From Paenibacillus sp. (GTDB lineage Bacteria > Bacillota > Bacilli > Paenibacillales > Paenibacillaceae): a stretch of DNA of 9,046 nucleotides. Location: positions 1 through 9,046 of the forward strand of contig JAQSXN010000112.1 in assembly GCA_029256665.1 (NCBI GenBank), read 5' to 3'. The translations under genes and the position numbers were made by a program. Under the pieces are notes generated by a model. The model was not told the origin of the DNA. It worked only from the letters and a program-made list of their open reading frames with translations, and ran no database searches. Below are positions 5,939-9,046 of this stretch, in pieces; position 1 is the first letter of the stretch; every line of letters begins with the position of its first letter.

Positions 5939-7084
5939 TTATTTTTTGTACGGGTCCGCCGCATCCCTCATGCCGTCGCCAAGGAAATTGTAGGTCAATA
6001 CCGTAAGGATGACCGCCCCGAGGGGGAGCAGCTTCCATGGATACAAGGCGACGTTCTCGATCTTCTGCGCTTCCTGCAGCAGGACGCCCCAGCTGGTGGC
6101 GGGGGATCGCACGCCGAGACCGAGGAAGCTCATCGCCGTCTCGCCTAGAATCATCGCCGGAATCGCTAACGTCGTCGCCACGACCAGGTAGCTCATGAAT
6201 CCCGGCAGCAGATGCTTGACGATGATCTTGGCGTCGCCTACGCCGGCGATCTTGGCGGCCACGATATAATCCTCGTTCTTGAGCGAGATGAACTTGCCGC
6301 GAACGACGCGCGCGAGATCCGTCCAGCCGATGAAAGCGAAGATGATGACGATGTACAGATACATCGTGACGACCGGTATTCGCGGCGGAATGGCCGCGGA
6401 AAGCGCCATCCAAAGCGGTAGCGTCGGGAAGGAGCGGATGATTTCGATTATCCGTTGAATCAACGAATCGATCCAGCCGCCGAAGTAACCGGATATGCCT
6501 CCGATGATTAGGCCGAGCACGAAGCTGATCGCCACGCCGACCAGCGGGATGCTGAGCGAGATTTGGCTGCCGAGCACGATGCGGGAGAACAGGTCCCTGC
6601 CCATGCCGTCCGTGCCGAGCAGGAAGATGCGGCCGGGATCGTCCACGCCGAACAGGTGGATGTCGGTCGTGAACGTCCCGAGAAACCGGTAAGGCTCGCC
6701 TTTCGCGAACAGCTTTAACGGGTGTCTCTTCTCCGTGTCGGGGATAAAGATTTTGCGCATCGTTTCCGGATCGCGCTCGGACTTCAGCTCGTAGACGAAC
6801 GGCCGAATATGGAACTTGCCCTCCGCGTCGACGAAGCGAAGCCCCATCGGGGAAGCGTTGACATATTTGCTGTCGTAGCTTTGCAGGCTGTACGGCGCGA
6901 CGAATTGGGCGAACAGGGCGACAACATATAGGAAGGCCAGGATATACATGCTGATTCTCGCCAGCTTATGCTTCTTGAACCGCCGGTAGATCAGCGTCCA
7001 CTGCGAGCTGTACTCCGCATCCTTCGACCGCTGCGCGCCGGCTGGCGCGAGCTTCGGGCGTTTCATCAATGGTAATGGTCTCAT
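5939..7084 (-). CDS. Opp/Dpp-type ABC transporter permease, DppC/OppC-like, with long extracytoplasmic loop
   Basis: This 381-residue membrane subunit has a cytoplasmic N-terminus with 'WTLIYRRFKKHKLA' (29-42), the usual DppC entry motif, a first membrane helix at about 43-63, then a long polar segment (64-155) before LGTDGMGRD (156-164), the hallmark of this subfamily. The remaining helices start at about 176. The cytoplasmic coupling loop DYIVAAKIAGVGDAKIIVKHLLP (272-294) is the EAA motif that contacts the ATPase. The C-terminus NFLGDGMRDAADPYKK is canonical. Typical OppC/DppC proteins have about 300 residues, so the extra length sits mainly in the first outer loop, next to the binding-protein docking face. 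The start at 7084 has AGGGG 9 nt upstream and lies 2 nt after the stop of the DppB-like gene. An in-frame Met at residue 7 is possible but less well spaced. Confidence 0.92.
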   Translation of the reverse strand: MRPLPLMKRPKLAPAGAQRSKDAEYSSQWTLIYRRFKKHKLARISMYILAFLYVVALFAQFVAPYSLQSYDSKYVNASPMGLRFVDAEGKFHIRPFVYELKSERDPETMRKIFIPDTEKRHPLKLFAKGEPYRFLGTFTTDIHLFGVDDPGRIFLLGTDGMGRDLFSRIVLGSQISLSIPLVGVAISFVLGLIIGGISGYFGGWIDSLIQRIIEIIRSFPTLPLWMALSAAIPPRIPVVTMYLYIVIIFAFIGWTDLARVVRGKFISLKNEDYIVAAKIAGVGDAKIIVKHLLPGFMSYLVVATTLAIPAMILGETAMSFLGLGVRSPATSWGVLLQEAQKIENVALYPWKLLPLGAVILTVLTYNFLGDGMRDAADPYKK

Positions 7085-7086
7085 CG

Positions 7087-8085
7087 TTAAGATCCCCTGA
7101 ACTCTGTGCGGATTTTTGGATCAAGCCATGCGAGCAGGATGTCGGATATCAACGTCCCGAGCACGGTGAGCAGGGCCATGAACAGCAGCCAGGAACCAGC
7201 CAGGTACATGTCCTGCCCCAGCAGGGCATTATGCATGATCGGCCCTTGAATCGGCAGATTGAGGACGATCGCCGTAATGGTCGATCCCGTGAAGATGGAG
7301 GACAGCGACCAGCCGAACGTGCTGACGATCGGGTTGAGCGCGGCGCGCGTCGGATATTTGAACAGAATGCGCATCTCCGACAATCCCTTCGCCCTTGCCG
7401 TGACGACGTTCGGTTTGTTCAGCTCGTCGAGCATCTGGCCTCGCATGATCCGGATCAGGTCCGCGGTGCCGGCCAACCCGATGACGATGACCGGAATAAC
7501 CATATGCTGCGCCAGATCGGTCAACTTGGCCATCGACCACGGAGCGTTGACGTATTCGGGCGAGAACAGGCCCAGCAGCGGATCGCCGAAGAGCTTGTAG
7601 GACAAAAACATGAGGATGATGGCGAGCAGAAAGTTCGGCGTCGCCATGCCGATGAAGCTGACGCCCGAGAAGAAATAGTCGCCGGCCGAATATTGTTTGA
7701 CCGCCGTGTAGATCCCGATCGGGATCGCGACGATGTAGTGGAACACCATCGTGACGAGCGAGACGACCAGCGTAAGGCCCATATATTGTTTCACAATGTC
7801 CAAGACCGGCTTGTTGTAGTTGAAAGAGAATCCGAGATCGCCATGGACAAATATCTTTTTCATCCAAATGTAATATTGCTCGTACACCGGCCGATCGAGT
7901 CCCAGCGTGGTGCGCATTTCGTCCATCTCGGCTTGCGTCAGGATATCCCCGGACGCGGACATTTTCGCTGAATAGGAAGATACGTAATCGCCCGGCGGCA
8001 GCTGAATGATGTAAAAAACGATAAAGGAAATGACGAACACGACGGGTATGGCAAGCAACAACCGCTTGATAATGTATTGAAGCAT
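7087..8085 (-). CDS. Opp/Dpp-type ABC transporter permease, DppB/OppB-like
   Basis: This 332-residue membrane subunit starts with the family-typical MLQYIIKRLLLAIPVVFVIS, has PPGDY (30-34) and GLDRPVYEQYYIWM (62-75), and the coupling loop NVVTARAKGLSEMRILFKYPTR (226-247) with the EAA-like glycine. The C-terminal LISDILLAWLDPKIR is canonical. About six membrane helices are visible. The open frame extends to 8184, but the Arg-rich extension has no family resemblance. ATG at 8085 is preceded by AGAGGA and GGAGG motifs within about 6-16 nt. The position normally held by His in 'H.LRNA' is Tyr here (KYPTRAAL), a mild divergence. It follows the binding-protein gene after a 110-nt gap with a strong hairpin, and is nearly contiguous with the DppC-like gene (2 nt). 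Together the two permeases form the translocation channel. Confidence 0.93.
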   Translation of the reverse strand: MLQYIIKRLLLAIPVVFVISFIVFYIIQLPPGDYVSSYSAKMSASGDILTQAEMDEMRTTLGLDRPVYEQYYIWMKKIFVHGDLGFSFNYNKPVLDIVKQYMGLTLVVSLVTMVFHYIVAIPIGIYTAVKQYSAGDYFFSGVSFIGMATPNFLLAIILMFLSYKLFGDPLLGLFSPEYVNAPWSMAKLTDLAQHMVIPVIVIGLAGTADLIRIMRGQMLDELNKPNVVTARAKGLSEMRILFKYPTRAALNPIVSTFGWSLSSIFTGSTITAIVLNLPIQGPIMHNALLGQDMYLAGSWLLFMALLTVLGTLISDILLAWLDPKIRTEFRGS

Positions 8086-8115
8086 CGCTCTTCCTCTCCT
8101 CCGGAGTGCTCGAAT

Positions 8116-8174
8116 CATGGACCGGAGACAACGGGAGGGGACTTTCGCGGTACGTCCCCCCCGTCCTCTCCATG
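8116..8174 (-). promoter_or_regulatory. Long intercistronic hairpin between binding-protein and permease genes
   Basis: In the minus-strand transcript ACGGG-GGGGAC pairs with GTCCCC-T-CCCGT (one bulged base; plus arms 8131-8142 and 8154-8164) around an 11-nt loop. The outer stem continues with GGAGA/TCTCC (8167-8171 with 8124-8128) and CATGG/CCATG (8170-8174 with 8116-8120) across small bulges; the last two steps compete for two bases. No T-run follows, so it is not a full terminator. Such structures after binding-protein genes commonly protect the upstream message from 3' exonucleases and keep binding protein in excess of permease. That role is inferred here. Confidence 0.65.
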
Positions 8175-8195
8175 CCCCCGGCATGAAATTCGTCC

Positions 8196-9046
8196 TTATT
8201 GCTTGATGAAGAACTGTGCGGGATGGCCGTGTCCCAGCGAACGGTATTCATCGGACCAGATACGGTCGGACGGAATGTTGCGCATTTGGTTGGAAGCCAC
8301 GACAAGTACCGGCGTAGGTCCGGCGTAGCCGATGACCCATTGGTTTTTCTGATGGATTTTCACGATTTCATTGCTGAGCTGATTGATTTCGTCGAACGAC
8401 TTGCTGGCTTTGATTTGATCCCAGATCTCCAGAATTTTGGCCACGTCGCCCTCCGGCTGAATGCCTTCCTTGCCTCCCGATTGCGTGTACAAGCCGTAAT
8501 GGCCGAACCAAGGGGTAATGACGCGAAGCGGCACCATCGTGTCGGGGCGGAAGGCTACGTTGACCACCGAGATGTTCTCCGTCGTCATCGGCACCTTGTT
8601 GGCGTATTTCATATCGAAGAACGTGCCTCCGTCGACGACCTTGACGTTCGTCTTGATGCCCATGTCCTCGTAATACTTCTTCAGCAGCTCCAGGAAAGCC
8701 GCCGTATCCGTCGACGATTCGACGATGGTGATCGTCAAGTCGGAACCGTCGGCATGAAGGCGGAAATTGTCCTTGTCCCGCTTAGTCAGGCCAATCTCGT
8801 CAAGCAGCTGGTTGGCGCGATCCGGATCGTACTCGGCCCACTGCTGAGCCCAGCCTTCCTGGTATCCTTGCACCCCTTCCGGAATGGATGCTTGAACGGG
8901 TTCGGCGATGCCATTGGATACGATCTCCGAGATTTGCGTGCGGTCCACGCCGATCGAGAGCGCCTCGCGGAACTTGGCGTCCTGGAACAGCTTCCGGAGG
9001 TTCGGATCCTCCGTCGTTTGGTTGAGCTGCACGCCCGAGCTTGACC
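8196..9046 (-). CDS. Extracytoplasmic solute-binding protein, family 5 (SBP_bac_5), C-terminal part
   Basis: The last 282 residues are visible and the frame remains open through the window edge (SSSG precedes VQLNQTTEDPNLRKLF). The GTG at 9032 is an internal Val codon, not a start. The segment DAKFREALSIGVDRTQI is the strongly conserved 'FR.Al..aiDR..I' motif of family-5 binding proteins of Opp/Dpp transporters. It is followed by 'YDPDRANQLLDEIGL', also typical, and near the end by 'NQWVIGYAGPTPVLVVASNQMRNIP'. In a Gram-positive host the full protein would be a lipoprotein with an N-terminal lipobox, which lies outside the window. Full-length members usually have about 550-650 residues, so roughly half is missing. 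It is the most upstream visible gene of the operon and would determine the substrate. The tail PSDRIWSDEYRSLGHGHPAQFFIKQ has Trp and aromatic residues but does not identify the cargo. Confidence 0.9.
   Translation of the reverse strand, partial: SSSGVQLNQTTEDPNLRKLFQDAKFREALSIGVDRTQISEIVSNGIAEPVQASIPEGVQGYQEGWAQQWAEYDPDRANQLLDEIGLTKRDKDNFRLHADGSDLTITIVESSTDTAAFLELLKKYYEDMGIKTNVKVVDGGTFFDMKYANKVPMTTENISVVNVAFRPDTMVPLRVITPWFGHYGLYTQSGGKEGIQPEGDVAKILEIWDQIKASKSFDEINQLSNEIVKIHQKNQWVIGYAGPTPVLVVASNQMRNIPSDRIWSDEYRSLGHGHPAQFFIKQ

Noticed and set aside
7069..7971. Plus-strand open frame of 300 codons
   Set aside because: It is antisense to the DppB-like permease; the product is extremely charged (Asp/Arg/Gln/His) with no family resemblance.
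8086..8184. N-terminal extension of the DppB-like frame
   Set aside because: It would run through the intercistronic hairpin and has no family resemblance; MLQYIIKRLL at 8085 is the canonical permease start.
8199..9044. Long plus-strand open frame (281 codons) opposite the binding-protein gene
   Set aside because: It is an antisense shadow: the minus-strand frame has clear SBP_bac_5 motifs, while the plus-strand product is His/Arg/Val-rich with no recognisable domain.
1..9046. CRISPR array, tRNA/rRNA genes, insertion sequences, riboswitches
   Set aside because: No regularly spaced repeats, no tRNA-like cloverleaf, no transposase frame and no recognisable aptamer core were seen; gaps between genes are mostly below 30 nt.

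Overview
The window reads as the chromosome of a Gram-positive bacterium of the Paenibacillaceae type (Paenibacillus/Cohnella-like). The basis is a fairly GC-rich Firmicute style: strong GGAGG ribosome binding sites, PBSX-type phage tail genes, a Bacillus-type LexA (DinR) box, and an Opp/Dpp-type ABC transporter of a kind such genomes carry in many copies. The genus is an inference. All genes lie on the minus strand, so transcription runs from high to low coordinates.

Region 1 (9046 down to about 2235) is a tightly packed transporter operon. In order of transcription it holds the C-terminal part of a family-5 extracytoplasmic solute-binding protein (cut by the window edge), a strong hairpin in a 110-nt gap, two permeases (DppB/OppB-like and DppC/OppC-like), two ATPases (DppD/OppD-like and DppF/OppF-like, overlapping by ATGA), a LacI-family repressor that starts 19 nt after the second ATPase, and an MgtC/SapB-family membrane protein with a GTG start 26 nt after the repressor. 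A rho-independent terminator at about 2107-2162 closes the unit. The operon promoter is outside the window. A LacI-type regulator inside a 'peptide-type' transporter operon suggests that the cargo is a sugar or oligosaccharide rather than a peptide; this is inference.

Region 2 (about 1945-2106) is a regulatory gap with a GC-rich palindrome, a near-perfect LexA/SOS box between weak -35 and -10 elements, and a strong ribosome binding site.

Region 3 (1944 down to 1) is the start of a contractile phage-tail operon. It holds an XkdJ-like tail terminator, a 59-residue YqzN/YkzM-like protein that is easy to miss (1346-1525), an XkdK-like tail sheath protein, and the first codons of a further gene, probably the tail tube. 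In PBSX-type prophages head genes precede xkdJ. Here the tail genes start directly behind their own apparent SOS-controlled promoter, next to ordinary metabolic genes. The best hypothesis is an SOS-induced, headless contractile particle (tailocin / R-type bacteriocin-like), or a prophage remnant that lost its head module. The genes to the left of the window would decide between them.
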